A DNA stretch of 64,000 bases, from the NCBI GenBank assembly GCA_009760855.2, contig WPIO01000003.1, positions 6,507,501 to 6,571,500 of the forward strand, given 5' to 3'. Positions 13,601 through 23,400 of this stretch are shown here, one piece after another. Position numbers and translations under genes: made by a program. The notes below the pieces were generated by a model. That model was not told the origin of the DNA, made no database searches, and was given only the letters and a program-made list of their open reading frames with translations. Position 1 is the stretch's first letter. The number at the start of each line of letters is the position of its first letter. Source of the stretch: Cristatella mucedo (Eukaryota > Bryozoa > Phylactolaemata > Cristatellidae).

Positions 13601-16600
13601 CAAATCCTTTGGAGACCGTGCATTTAGTTCGTATGCTCCCAAAGCCTGGAAGTCCCTCCCGACCTGCGTCAGAACATCCCCTGACTTGACCACATTTAAA
13701 AGGAACTTAAAAACACACCTATTTAGGACAGCATTTAGTGGGTCCCTATGATTCGTCCATCACGTGCCTATGCGTGCTGACACTGTGCATGCTGCCACTA
13801 ATCACATTTGCATGCTGACCCTGTGCATGTCACCCCTAACCATATTATTCATTTCGTTTGTTTTTCAAGCATGATTTTACTTACCATTCAATTGAATTTC
13901 ACTTTGCAGTAAATATAAAGAGCTTAGAGAGAGATTAAGTTCTCTGAGGGCGCTTTATCAAGTACATTATTATTATTATTATTACCTAACTTCTTCGTAA
14001 TACCTTTATTATTTCGCTGACTTCTCCGCTGTGACTGAGCATGAGCTGTCCTCGGATATGCTACTCGAAACAGGACCTGCTTAGTATTAGGTTTTAGGTC
14101 GCCATTACCTACCGGCAGGCCTTCTTTGGCGGGTCAGCAAGAACCCTCTGCAACCTGCGTTCGCTCTCTTAACAGGATCAACCCTCTAACCATATGTTTA
14201 ATGCACCCGTTTAGCACTCATTACGGTAGTAGCTCACTCGTCGTGCCTCAGCATGTTGTGTAAAGTCGACCGTCGGCCGTTACTAATGTTTCATTAAAAT
14301 TCGCAGGCACGGCGTTTTCTTTCTCGGCTCTATGCCACCTAGCAGGTAAGCAACTTTATTCTAAGCTTCACAGCTAGACTTCGCTCAAGAGCGATAAACC
14401 AACCGTAAACGAACCATCTACCGGGGTCTGCAGTCGCAGTCTGCCGGCAAATGCTAAACATACTTGCTGCAGCCCCATTACTTTTTGCCGGCCTCCCTCA
14501 GGCATGGGACGGCCTCTTAAATTCCGCCTATTAAATTTCTCCTCGCTAAAAGCTAAGGAGCTACTATCCGTTAGTAGGTTTTCCAAGAATGCATTTCTAC
14601 TGACAGAGACCCACACAGTCTGGTAAATTTGATGCCGTTGTTGGTGAAACGATTAGCTATCAGACCTGTAGTTTTTCGTATGGGCCATCATTTGAACTAG
14701 AAGCTATTAGTCCTTATCATAGATGATGCTTCTCACATTTTTTATCTATCGATCTCTTTCTGGCTTTCTAAGCTTGTTTGTGGAGTTTTCGGAGTTCCTC
14801 ACAAAAGTATCTGTGTGTGACAAGACGTTATTGATTGCATAAGACTTCAACATTCATGTTGATAACCCTAGCAACGGCTGTCTGAAGAATCGTCTGTCTG
14901 AATAACTTCGGCTGAGTCCAACGTGTCAATCATACCACTCATATCGGTGGCCATATCCTTGATCTAGTATCACTAAGAATGTCTACCCCACTGACCTTTT
15001 TGTGTGCCCGCTGACCAACTCGGATCATAGTTCGGCACGCGCCTGGTAAGGTCGACTTTGTCCAGCAACGCAACTTAAAGAGCATTGACCCGGAGAAATT
15101 TGTGGAACCCGTCTGCGAGGCAGGTCTTTTTTATCTACAGCCAGACTCGGCCGAAAGCCTCGATACCCTCACTGATGAACATGAAACTTATTAGTGCTCT
15201 TGACGAGCATGCTCCTTTACATTATATCCGTGTATATAGTCGTAGAGATTCCTTTAAATTAATAAAAAAGACTTCGAAATATGGGCCGTGCTAAGCCCAG
15301 GCTTGAAAACCGATTTACGAAGTCTGAGTCTGATGAGGAGCAAGCCGATTTCTAAGACTTTCTCCGAGTCTACACGCGGAAGCTTAAAAAGCCAGGAATT
15401 TTCTCTCAAAAACTAAAGTCCTGTAATTTGAATCCGAAACAGATTTATAAGAGGGTGAACAGTTTGCCTGTCCATTTTTTTTAGTCTCAATCCCCACAAA
15501 AGAATGGCTCGGCCGACAAGTTTTCCGCCTTCTTCACTAAAAACAGAGCGAACACTCCTTCCTCCATACAGCCCCTCTGATTAAAGCAATTACTGAGTCG
15601 TAAATAAATAAATAAATCCTAGCAGATTAAATAGCCTGTTTTTTATAGCGACAGAATAGCCTTTACGACTATCACCACCGCTTGCAACAGCGATAAAGGG
15701 TCGTCTACCGCAGGAATCGAACCCATGACCTCGGGACCGAGGTCGTGAAAGCACCCGCCTTACCTAGTGTACCATCACGGCTCACCAAGAGTCGTAACCT
15801 GAAACCTTCCTTAAGAGATTTTCTGAGATTTCCGTATTAAATCTGGCCACCGAAACAAAGTCTAGTCAAATGAGACCGTCTCCTACGGACCTTATAACAT
15901 CTCCTCTGGGATTTGGACTGGCAGACAAATTTATTCCAGCCATAACTCAGATTGTTAATGCTTCTCTGAAAAACGGGGTTGTACCCAAGTCCTTCAAATC
16001 TGCCATCATTGCACTGATTCTTGAAAAGCCTGGATTGTATTCGGAGCTCCTTGCAAAGAAGCTTTTCCCTTATGTCAAAGGTTCTCGAAAAGATTGTCAC
16101 TAAGCAGCTTATAGAAAAAATTGTCACTAAGCAGCTTATAGAACACATTAAGAGGAATAAATGTTCAGAAAAATGTGTGTTTTGATTCAAGCGACGCTAC
16201 TCCACTGAAAGTGTCCTCCTCCGTGTAACCAATGCCATCCTATGCTGCAATGATGACTGGAGTGTCAGTACCCTGGCCCCACTGGATCTATCAGCTGCCT
16301 TAGACACTATTGGGCACGATATCCTACTTGGGCGATTGAGAAAGATTGGTCTAGTAGATATGGCACTGGCTTGGTTCAAATAGTACTTGTTCAATCGCGT
16401 TTAATTCGTGTTGCGTGGAGGTCAAGTCTCATCCTTCAGACCAATAACCCGTGGAGTCCTACAAAAGTCCGTTCTCGGTCTTTGCTGTTCTCCATTTATA
16501 CTGACCCTATGGGAAACGAGATATGGGCCATGGAATCGACTATCATTTTAATGCTGATAATAATCAGCTGTATTTGTCGTTTAAGCCGTCGGAATCTGCA

Positions 16601-17507
16601 GCAGCGATTGAAAAACTGAATGCTTGCCCTGCAGAAATACGATCCTGGATGTTCACAAATTTCCTTTAACTGAACAACGCGATAACACGAAACTGCTACT
16701 CGTAGGAAATGCCAAGCGTGTGGCTGTACTTTGCTCTTCTAATATGTGATGGATGCTGTTGTGTGACCGTCACTGTGTGCTCGGAATTTAGGTGTCGCCT
16801 TTGACAACTGCCTAAATTTTGAAAGTTTCATGAAGAAGACTGCCTCCACAACTAGCCATCACGTCCGATCCTATCTCAGATTAGGGACTGTCAACCACGG
16901 TGGCTCGAAAAACATTTAACTAGCTCCTTTGTTCTGTCTCAACTAGATTATTGCAATTCATTTTTGGCTTCCCTTTTGGCTGGGCTACCGAAGCAGCCAC
17001 TAGGCCACTACAACTAGTGATGAATATGGCTATTAATTCTAGTTAAAAAATTCCAGAGGTTTGACCATGCGTCTCTTTGCAGAAGGAGCTTCGATGGCTT
17101 CCGTTTGATCAATGGATATAGAGCAACGTTCTTACGCAGACCCGCCAGGCCAAGGCCACGGCTTGGCTTCTTTATACCTAGCTGAACCAGTTTCAGCCTC
17201 CTCGTGTCCTCTGTTCCTCTTTAGACAATAAATTAGCTGTTCCGTTCCTTCCCTTCTAGACTGCTGGCCATAGAACCTTTCGTTCTGTATGCCCTAGATA
17301 ATGGAATTCACCTCCACAATTCTTACGCAACGACAACTACTCTCCTGCTGCCGACAATGGCTTATCCTTTTCAGCGGTCCTGAGCTGCTACTTCCATGCT
17401 GCTCAGTACCTCATTTGCTCTCCTGACTCTGCTATGCTTCCCATTTTCTCTTTATTGCATGAGATGAAGTCTGTTGGCTACCGAATGCTTACCGAAAGCT
17501 GCTAAGG

Positions 17508-17549
<42 letters not shown>

Positions 17550-17630
17550 CCTTATGCCTTGGTGCGCTATATAAATTATATATGTATATATACATATATA
17601 TATATATGTATATATATACATATATATATG

Positions 17631-17666
<36 letters not shown>

Positions 17667-19699
17667 CACATATATCATTTATATAGCGCACCAAGAGAAC
17701 TTAATCTCTATTCAGGCGCTTCACATATGCCTCGGGGCTCGAGCCCACGACCTCAGTCAGACCTTGGTCGGGGCGAGCACCTTAACCGCTAGATCAAACC
17801 AGCTCGGCAGTGAGTGCTCTATACAAAACTCTCCTGTGCAACTCCCACATAGTCGTTATGGCTCCGAGGAGTTACAGCCGGAGATACATTTTACATTACG
17901 TCGAAATCGCAAAACTCAGCTCTCTCATCAACTAAGAATGCCTTCAAGTCGCTCTAGCAGCTTGTATGAGCCCATTGCACTGGACTGCTACCCACAGAAC
18001 TGGGAAAATGACGTTTTCACATAGCCATCAGTGATACTTCTACCATTTAGCCGTCAGAATCCTCCAGCTACACAGTAGCATGATCCAACAAGCCTCGTCA
18101 AAAGTGAAGTTGGGAAACTCCTACCACAGGCGGCTCACATTAATTAATTATAACTGTTGTTACGACATAAAATCATGAGAGAGGCTTCCTAAAACCTACC
18201 TTTTCTCATGACGACTGCTTTGGTCTAGCTTCTACAATCATGCAAATAATCATAAAATTGGACACAGTAGCAGCAATTGACGTTTAGCACAGCTTTTAAT
18301 TGGTTTCAGAGGCAGCAGGGAATTCAGCATCCTGGCCTGGAGCGTCCTACCCTCCCCGGATACACACTTAACCAACCGGATATTGGCCTTTGGATGCATT
18401 CGCACCCGAGTGCCTAGTACGTACAACAGGACACCAAATCGGCACTGCACCAGGGCCGACATGCAGCTCTTTTCACACTGGGATTAAGGAATGCAATGGA
18501 CTCTGCAACGCAGGCATGCGGTATCATAACCGTCATCAGTCGCAAGCTACTGACGCAAATCTGCTATAGCCACCACGTGCTCCGCCTCTATATTTTATTG
18601 CCAACTATGGCGCATCCTCTCCATCCTTTCATGAGTTGCTATTTCCGCGCTACTCACTAGCTCAACTGCCCTCCAGACTCAGCTGTGCTTCTCACTGTCT
18701 CTTTTTTTCGCGAGGTGAAGTCTGTTGGCTAACGTATGCGTAGCGAAAGCCGCTTAGGCTGTGAGTGTGTTATAGAAAACTCTCCTGCGTCACATCCACG
18801 TAGTCTTTGTGGCTTTGGAGTGACAGGCTGAGATACCTTACATTGCATTGGCCTAGGGTAAAGCGCACAGGCTCCTGTACCGCCACATAAATCAGGCTGT
18901 TAAATAAGCTGATCTCCGATTTCATCCTACTACCCCATAATGTTTACGCTAAACCATCGAACAAGATTGATGCAGCCTTTCTATGGAGTAACTGTCGGAG
19001 TTAGCGCGAAGGCGTCCCGCCCTGAGTGATTTAGTAGCCCCTCTCATGATTACAATTACTGCCTATAAGCATAAGTATGGCCTGTATCAGGAGAGCCTGG
19101 CGGCGCTCCGAGGAAATTTGCACAGCCCAGAACCCGTTTAGAAAAAACGAGGAATCCCGATTTATAGAAGTCCCTCTAGTAGCAGTCGAAGCACTTCCGT
19201 GCAAGAGCCAAATGACACAGCCCGCTCGCTTACACGCCCGCCGCGGCGGCTTCGAAGACGACCGCACTGGACGTGATGGTTTCAGCTCTGCATGCGAATT
19301 GCAACTATAAACACTTTCCGGGGCGCGAGCTCGACGGTCGACGCCCCACCACCACCACCCAAACCGGCGGCTCTACATTTTCGAACAGGCCTAGCGCGAA
19401 CCCGCGCGTGCGTGCTCGAGGCGTCTCGACGGCGTGCCAGCGACGGCGGCGGCGCTGCACTCACCGGACGTGGCGTTGTAGTACTGCTGGAGGCAGGTCC
19501 GCTGCTGCTGAGCGCACGACGCAGAGCACTCCAGCTGAGTCCTCGACTTACGAGCGACCGTGCCTGCCGGAAAGGAGCCGACCTGCACCCACTGAGCGCT
19601 GCTGTAGCCACCGGTCCCGCAAGTCGTCACCTGGGCAGCGCCCGCGAGTGCAACATGCAGCGTCACCAGTGCCAACCACCAGAGGCGTCCACGCGGCAT
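7608..19699 (-). CDS. candidate secreted PAN/apple-like cysteine-rich protein, four exons, about 151 aa
   Basis: Four minus-strand exons join in phase: 19699-19465, 8304-8219, 8137-8041 and 7645-7608. The start [20 protein letters not shown] is a typical signal peptide, with cleavage likely near Gly20-Ala22. The mature part has Cys27, Cys58, Cys62 and Cys69, with the pattern [20 protein letters not shown]. The phase-1 junction reads YNATSG then [10 protein letters not shown], as in PAN/apple domains (CLxFxYNxxSGxC). Exon 3 gives a compact Cys-rich segment ([17 protein letters not shown]). Exon 4 stops after [11 protein letters not shown], with AATAAA at 7503-7498. All introns are GT-AG and the first three donors are GTGAGT. 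The roughly 11-kb first intron is full of LINEs. Function is unknown; PAN segments usually bind protein or carbohydrate outside the cell. Exon 4 and the absence of further exons are the weakest points. Confidence 0.6.
7790..7935 (-). mobile_element. LINE-A terminal fragment in PAN-like gene intron 3
   Basis: It has the LINE-A end pattern CGCCCTCAGAGAACTTAATA followed by the conserved stretch ending AAGCATGATAGAATGG. Only the last 140 bases of the element are present. Confidence 0.65.
8041..8137 (-). CDS. secreted PAN-like gene, exon 3 (cysteine-rich)
   Basis: The acceptor ATGACGTTTTAG precedes CCTCAAACC; 97 nt, ending in phase 1 at GCCG before GTGAGT. It encodes [15 protein letters not shown], then [17 protein letters not shown], five cysteines in 32 codons. 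Only this phase is open; the other two contain stops. The intron to exon 2 is only 81 bases. Confidence 0.6.
8219..8304 (-). CDS. secreted PAN-like gene, exon 2
   Basis: The acceptor TGCGCTTAG precedes GGAACTGC, and the 86-nt exon ends in phase 0 before GTGAGT. In the phase set by exon 1 it reads [20 protein letters not shown] and on to LLTTPNPT with no stop, supplying the Cys that should follow NATSG in a PAN fold. Confidence 0.62.
8320..9095. other. intron sequence, nothing recognised
   Basis: This is the 3' part of the long first intron of the PAN-like gene model. No repeat named here and no coding motif was seen. Confidence 0.3.
9100..9555 (-). mobile_element. LINE-A 3' portion
   Basis: It has an (AAT)n-type tail at 9095-9115, the terminal hairpin near 9125-9160, and the upstream 3' UTR and end-of-ORF sequence (antisense GGGAGTGAGTTCCAGGC). 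Confidence 0.65.
9560..9640. repeat. 22-bp tandem repeat, about four units
   Basis: The unit CTCGCAAGATGCYGGTCTAGA recurs with starts near 9566, 9588, 9610 and 9632, with increasing divergence. It abuts the 5' end of the LINE-A fragment. Confidence 0.75.
9650..11950. other. intron sequence, nothing recognised
   Basis: Several short frames (79-96 codons) are present but lack motifs. A small GCGAGATTCGAGA duplication lies near 10745-10780. Confidence 0.3.
11955..12625 (+). mobile_element. LINE-A 3' portion
   Basis: It encodes the RT C-terminal region ([71 protein letters not shown]), then the 3' UTR, GCGCCTAGAGAGATTGAG and a TTATTATATTATT tail. Relatively young and nearly intact over this stretch. 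Confidence 0.8.
12690..13240. other. GC-rich segment between LINE-A copies
   Basis: It includes a C9 run, a GTGAGCGGGCGT-type CpG-rich core at 12960-13050 and a TTTAAATAA motif near 13078. No protein family was recognised; promoter-like composition or a foreign repeat are both possible. Confidence 0.25.
13243..13332 (-). mobile_element. LINE-A terminal fragment, inverted relative to the next copy
   Basis: It has an ATAATAATAAG tail followed by the antisense terminal hairpin (GTGCCCTCAGAGAACTCAAT) and TTTGCTGCAAAG, directly adjoining a + strand LINE-A copy. Confidence 0.7.
13355..13980 (+). mobile_element. LINE-A 3' portion
   Basis: It encodes [35 protein letters not shown]-type sequence and [18 protein letters not shown], then the 3' UTR, hairpin and (ATT)n tail. 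Very similar to the copy at 11955-12625. A stop (TAA) replaces a codon after LPVK. Confidence 0.8.
15604..15788 (-). mobile_element. SINE-B with 9-bp target duplication
   Basis: On the minus strand the head carries GGTGAGCCGTGATGGTACAC and an RNA polymerase III B box GGGTTCGATTCC, then a body with CGCTGTTGCAAGCGGTGG, and ends in (ATTT)n. GAGTCGTAA flanks both sides (15595-15603 and 15789-15797), proving insertion into LINE-B. Confidence 0.85.
17504..17676. repeat. (TA)n/(TATATG)n microsatellite with palindromic arms
   Basis: AAGGC-(TA)n-GCCTT spans 17504-17553. A second array of TATATG/TATATA units lies between perfect 19-bp inverted repeats (17558-17576 and 17677-17695; CTTGGTGCGCTATATAAAT and its complement). 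The right arm belongs to the SINE-A tail. Confidence 0.9.
17677..17810 (-). mobile_element. SINE-A copy inside LINE-B
   Basis: On the minus strand: head GGTTTGATCTAGCGGTTAAG with an A-box-like motif, B-box-like GGGCTCGAGCCC, tail GAAGCGCCTGAATAGAGATT and AAGTTCTCTTGGTGCGC. LINE-B continues at 17811 with GTGAGTGCTC. Confidence 0.85.
18575..18850 (+). mobile_element. LINE-B 3' end
   Basis: It contains GAGGTGAAGTCTGTTGGC, CGAAAGCCGCTTAGGC, ACTCTCCTGCGTCACATCCA and a terminal GAGATACCTTACATTGCAT. It lies in the first intron of the PAN-like gene. Confidence 0.75.
19465..19699 (-). CDS. secreted PAN-like gene, exon 1 (signal peptide)
   Basis: The exon runs from ATG at 19699 to a consensus GTGAGT donor at 19464-19459, 78 codons plus one base. 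The frame is also open upstream through the CAG tract to an ATG at 20044, but the hydrophobic signal peptide right after MPRGR argues for 19699 as the functional start. Confidence 0.7.
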
Positions 19700-19741
19700 G
19701 GCTCCGCGAGTGGCTGCTGCACGGTTCTTGCCCTGCTGTTG

Positions 19742-19854
<113 letters not shown>

Positions 19855-20050
19855 GACGCCTTGTCTCGGCCTTACCACTGGATCCTTGGCATCGGCGGGC
19901 GACAGTCTTATTGACTAGCAAATCTTGATTCGCACTCACAGGGCGACAATACGAAACAATCAAAACAAAGGAAACTCCTTCTGGCCGCGCCAGCCTGCGA
20001 GCAAAAGAAAACGGGCCTTCTCGTGCGACTATCTGGGGGGTCAAACTAAA

Positions 20051-20101
20051 TTATTTATCAACTACTGCCGGCCGGCTGGCAGCAGGCTTTGAAAACATTG
20101 G
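20051..20101 (-). promoter_or_regulatory. possible core promoter of the secreted PAN-like gene
   Basis: Reading the minus strand, a CCAAT box (20101-20097) is followed 37 bases later by a TATA-like GATAAATAA (20059-20051). The surrounding 19.4-20.2 kb is GC-rich compared with its flanks. Position fits a transcript including the CAG tract; no transcript evidence. Confidence 0.22.
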
Positions 20102-20364
20102 CCACCGGCACTGCTAGTCTGACGGCGTTGCGACGACAGCGGGCCGTAATCAAGCCTCGGCGGCGATAAGTCCATCAAGCCGATTGCGGCTTTTGTCAGC
20201 GTATGCCATCAATCGGTCAGTCGTAGTCGCGCTATAATTTACTCGATATCGTGCTATTGAAGAGGGTCTTTACAAATTAAAATTGAAAGACAAGCTTCAG
20301 CCAGGAACTATGAACTCGCTTCAGAGCAGCCTGACTCGCCGGACTAGCCAAGTAATTTATTGAC

Positions 20365-20470
20365 TGGGATTTTTGCATTCACTTTTCCTCCACTTTCCAG
20401 CAAATGCAAAGCATCTAGAAAGAGATTTAGTTCTCCGAGGGTCCTTTACCAATTCTAACATTACTCTTAT
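20365..20470 (+). mobile_element. LINE-A terminal fragment
   Basis: CCAGCAAATGCAAAGCATCT, AGAGATTTAGTTCTCCGAGG and TCCTTTACCAATTCTAACATT match the last 100 bases of LINE-A with clear divergence. Confidence 0.6.
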
Positions 20471-21390
20471 AAACTCACTAATAGCCTACGTACCTTCTTA
20501 TATCTCAATGCATTTTAGAGCTCTCGCTAATTTAACGATCAGTCTTGCTCATTTTAACATCGGCTCTTCTTTTGAGAATGCCATTCCATTGATCCCTGTT
20601 TTCTTACAGCGTCGGCCCGCAAGTTGACAGAAGTTGAGGAGAAGAGAAGACTCACTTGGTGGCTCTGCGTAGCTTGTTGATTTTTTAAACGGTATCTATT
20701 GAATTCTAGCTCTTTAGAATGCCATCTCGGTGAGTCTCCAGCCATTTACCTCAATCTCACGACGATTGGCTCAGTGACACTTCTACCAGCTTGTCTCTCC
20801 TCTGTGTCAATACTTGCATTTGCTTTCTAAGGAAGACAATGGATGTTTTTCAGGCGGCGCTAATAGCATGCCAGAGCAGCAATTAGATGATTCACTAGCT
20901 TTCATACGTACTTCGCTACACCACCGCCCTTTGGAGGATCGATCCTCACTCTGGCGCCAATCGATTAACTCTTCCCCCCCCCCGTGCATGGCTGCCAGCC
21001 TGATAGAAAACAAAGAATCGGCCACTGTTGGCAAAAATCTTAATGACAAAGGCTCGTTGCAAGACAGAGATAATTTGAATTAACTCGCGGTTTTCTACCA
21101 AAGCTATTATCATTCTCCCTCTGGCAGCAGCACGCAGCAGCCTGCTTACATTCAGATAATGGTTGCATCAACACAATTGGTTGCTAAAGCCTTGGTGGTT
21201 AGAGCAAGAGCAATAACAGAGTGAATTCCTAACCTCAATTATATTTGTTTCTGTTTTCCAAGAAACTGCTGACCTCTTCTTATCTGCAGGAATGCAAGCA
21301 TTTGGATTTTGTCATTTCTAAGGCTTCTCTGCGGGCTTCTACCACACGAGCCAATGCATGCTGTTCTTTATGCATTAAGGCTGCCCGATA
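20470..21390. other. no recognised feature
   Basis: Short frames only. A C10 run lies near 20975. Confidence 0.3.
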
Positions 21391-21394
21391 TGTG

Positions 21395-21750
21395 AAAAAT
21401 CAGCATGCAAGTGTGGTTAGTATCAGCATGTACAGTGTCAGCATACATAAGCACATCAAGGACGAATCACACGGACCCACTAAATAATGTCATAAATAGG
21501 TGGGTTTTAATTTCTTTTAAAATTTGGTCAAGTCACGGGATGTTACGACGCAAGTCGGGAGTAAGTTCCAGGCTTTGGGAGCATACAAACTAGACGCACG
21601 GTCGCCAAAGAATTTGAGGTTGGTACGAGGTATACGTAAACGATTAGATTCCGAAAAGCGGGTGGTACGATGCTTAGCCTGGTGAAGCAGTAGACCTGAT
21701 AGGTGGGCTGGAGCCACAGAATGAAGGGACCTAAAAGTGAGCGACAAAGT
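21395..21750 (-). mobile_element. LINE-A 3' portion, joined to LINE-B
   Basis: The minus strand encodes [40 protein letters not shown] and KAWNLLPTCVVTSRDLTKF, then the start of the 3' UTR. It joins a minus-strand LINE-B end with no spacer. Confidence 0.75.
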
Positions 21751-21975
21751 GATGTATCTCCGTCTGTAACTCCACAAAGCCTCTAAGATTAAGTGGGTGT
21801 TACGCAGGAAAGTTTTCTATATTTCACTCAAAGCCTAGATGGCTTTCAGTGCGCACTTAGTGGCCAAAAGACTTCATCTCATGCAACAAAGAGAAAGTGA
21901 GAACCATGGTTAAGTCACTGGGAAATCGAGGTAGTGAGTAGCAAGTAAGAAGTTGTTACGAAATAAATTGTGAGA
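21751..21975 (-). mobile_element. LINE-B 3' end
   Basis: It begins GATGTATCTCCGTCTGTAAC and continues through GTGTTACGCAGGAAAGTTTT and the antisense of the CGAAAGCC region. Confidence 0.75.
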
Positions 21976-21979
21976 CAGT

Positions 21980-22502
21980 TGGGCAGCTTAGCCCAGTGGT
22001 ACCCATAAGCTCTCTAGAATTTCGTTGAAAGCCTTGACGTCCTGGAAGCAAACTGTTTAGCATTCGCGAAAGCACGTCGCTTCGGGGCAGCATGCTGCGT
22101 GCCATTGTGTCGTCTTTGACTCATCTTCCAATAACAATGTGTCAGTAAGGCAATGGACCTTGTGCCGATTAAGATGAAATTAAATTACGGTGACATATTC
22201 CAGTGCTTCACTTCCCTATCAGAGAATAGTGTGGATTTAGACAGTGCAACTAATTAAACATTTACCCTGCTTTTTGACCAGGTTGTGACTAAACCGTGCA
22301 TAAAATCTATAGCGTCAATCTCTGCTCAGAAGTTCCGTTAACGTCACGCAAGGAGCCACACCAAAACAGCAGCAGAAGTTATGAATCGTTTGCTAGCTTA
22401 ATGTGGTCTCTGCTCATCTATTTACAGAATACAGTATACAGCCTATGACTTAGCTCTGAGCATTCTTTTCCGGGCATTTCATCTCAACTGAGGAGGCATT
22501 TA

Positions 22503-22577
<75 letters not shown>

Positions 22578-23050
22578 CAATTACATTATCTCCATGCTAA
22601 GCGTGAGAGCTGTTTTCTGTTAGTCGTTCATTGAAAATGTGGCTGCGTAGCTTTTATATTGGAAATATTCACAGCGGTAAAAGCTATTAAAGCCGAATCT
22701 GAAGTGAAGAAACCAATACTGATACTTGCAAATTTGAAAATTGAGAAGAAGGCGAGGCGACAACGAGGCACAACTTTGGTTACGCTCTTGAATACGATGT
22801 ATCTGGACTTTATGTATTATATATATATACGTAATATTCACTTACATGAAGTTTCAGGATTATTATGCGTATGAATAAGAGTAAGCCTTCTATATACGTA
22901 AAGTGGCCAGATATTTGCTTAGAGCTGCTTGCGAGCACCTACGGCCTCGCGATAGTCTTAGGTTCGCAAACGCTACTGCTAGCTTGGTAATCCAATGTCA
23001 CGTCAAGTGTCAATACATTTGACGGTTATGGGTGTTAACGAAGACCTGTA
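21980..23050. other. no gene recognised apart from the microsatellite
   Basis: AT-rich sequence without motifs around the (TG) run. Confidence 0.3.
22505..22572. repeat. (TG)34 microsatellite
   Basis: A pure dinucleotide run of 68 bases followed by TGCGCGCC. Confidence 0.97.
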
Positions 23051-23054
23051 TTCA

Positions 23055-23400
23055 CGGTACCTACTGTTCTCCAATTGCAATCCATTGATTCTCTACTGCT
23101 TTGCATAAAAAATATAATAAATGTATTCTTAGCCTCTGTTCTTGTTCCTGCATCATTCAAAAAGGTGTTTGCAATGTCACTCATTAATAAGATAAAAAAA
23201 ACAAGACCTGTGGAGCTTGAGCAACTTTTGACTAACCTCCCTACTGCCATTCTATCACATACTACTGAACGTCTATTGGCAGACTACTTAAACTCTTATA
23301 TCAAAACTTTAAACCTAGAAACTAAGTTTCGGACCTCTTTTAGAGATAATCACTCCAAAAAGCCAGGACTGGTAAGTTTTTAGCGACCCTCTCAGTAATG
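23055..23400 (+). mobile_element. LINE-A RT N-terminal fragment, degenerate
   Basis: The frame 23075-23383 reads LVPASFKKVFAMSLINKIKK, ERLLADYLNSYIKTLNLETK and FRTSFRDNHSKK, equivalent to the LINE-A phrase ADQLNSYIDTSNLASKFQSG with the FRANHSTES motif. Confidence 0.65.

Larger units (their letters stand above)
14650..17905 (+). mobile_element. LINE-B, longest copy, endonuclease and RT remnants, with nested SINEs
   Basis: Broken frames show an APE-type endonuclease piece ([13 protein letters not shown] near 14840), then RT pieces: [70 protein letters not shown]-type sequence near 16545, NFLKLNN, and the 3' end finishing GGAGATACATTTTACATTAC at about 17900. SINE-B is inserted at 15604 and SINE-A with a (TA)n array at about 17509-17810. 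Domain order fits a CR1/L2-type LINE. Non-functional. Confidence 0.75.

Noticed and set aside
17452-17694. IYIYIY-type frames on both strands
   Set aside because: Translation of the (TA)n/(TATATG)n microsatellite.
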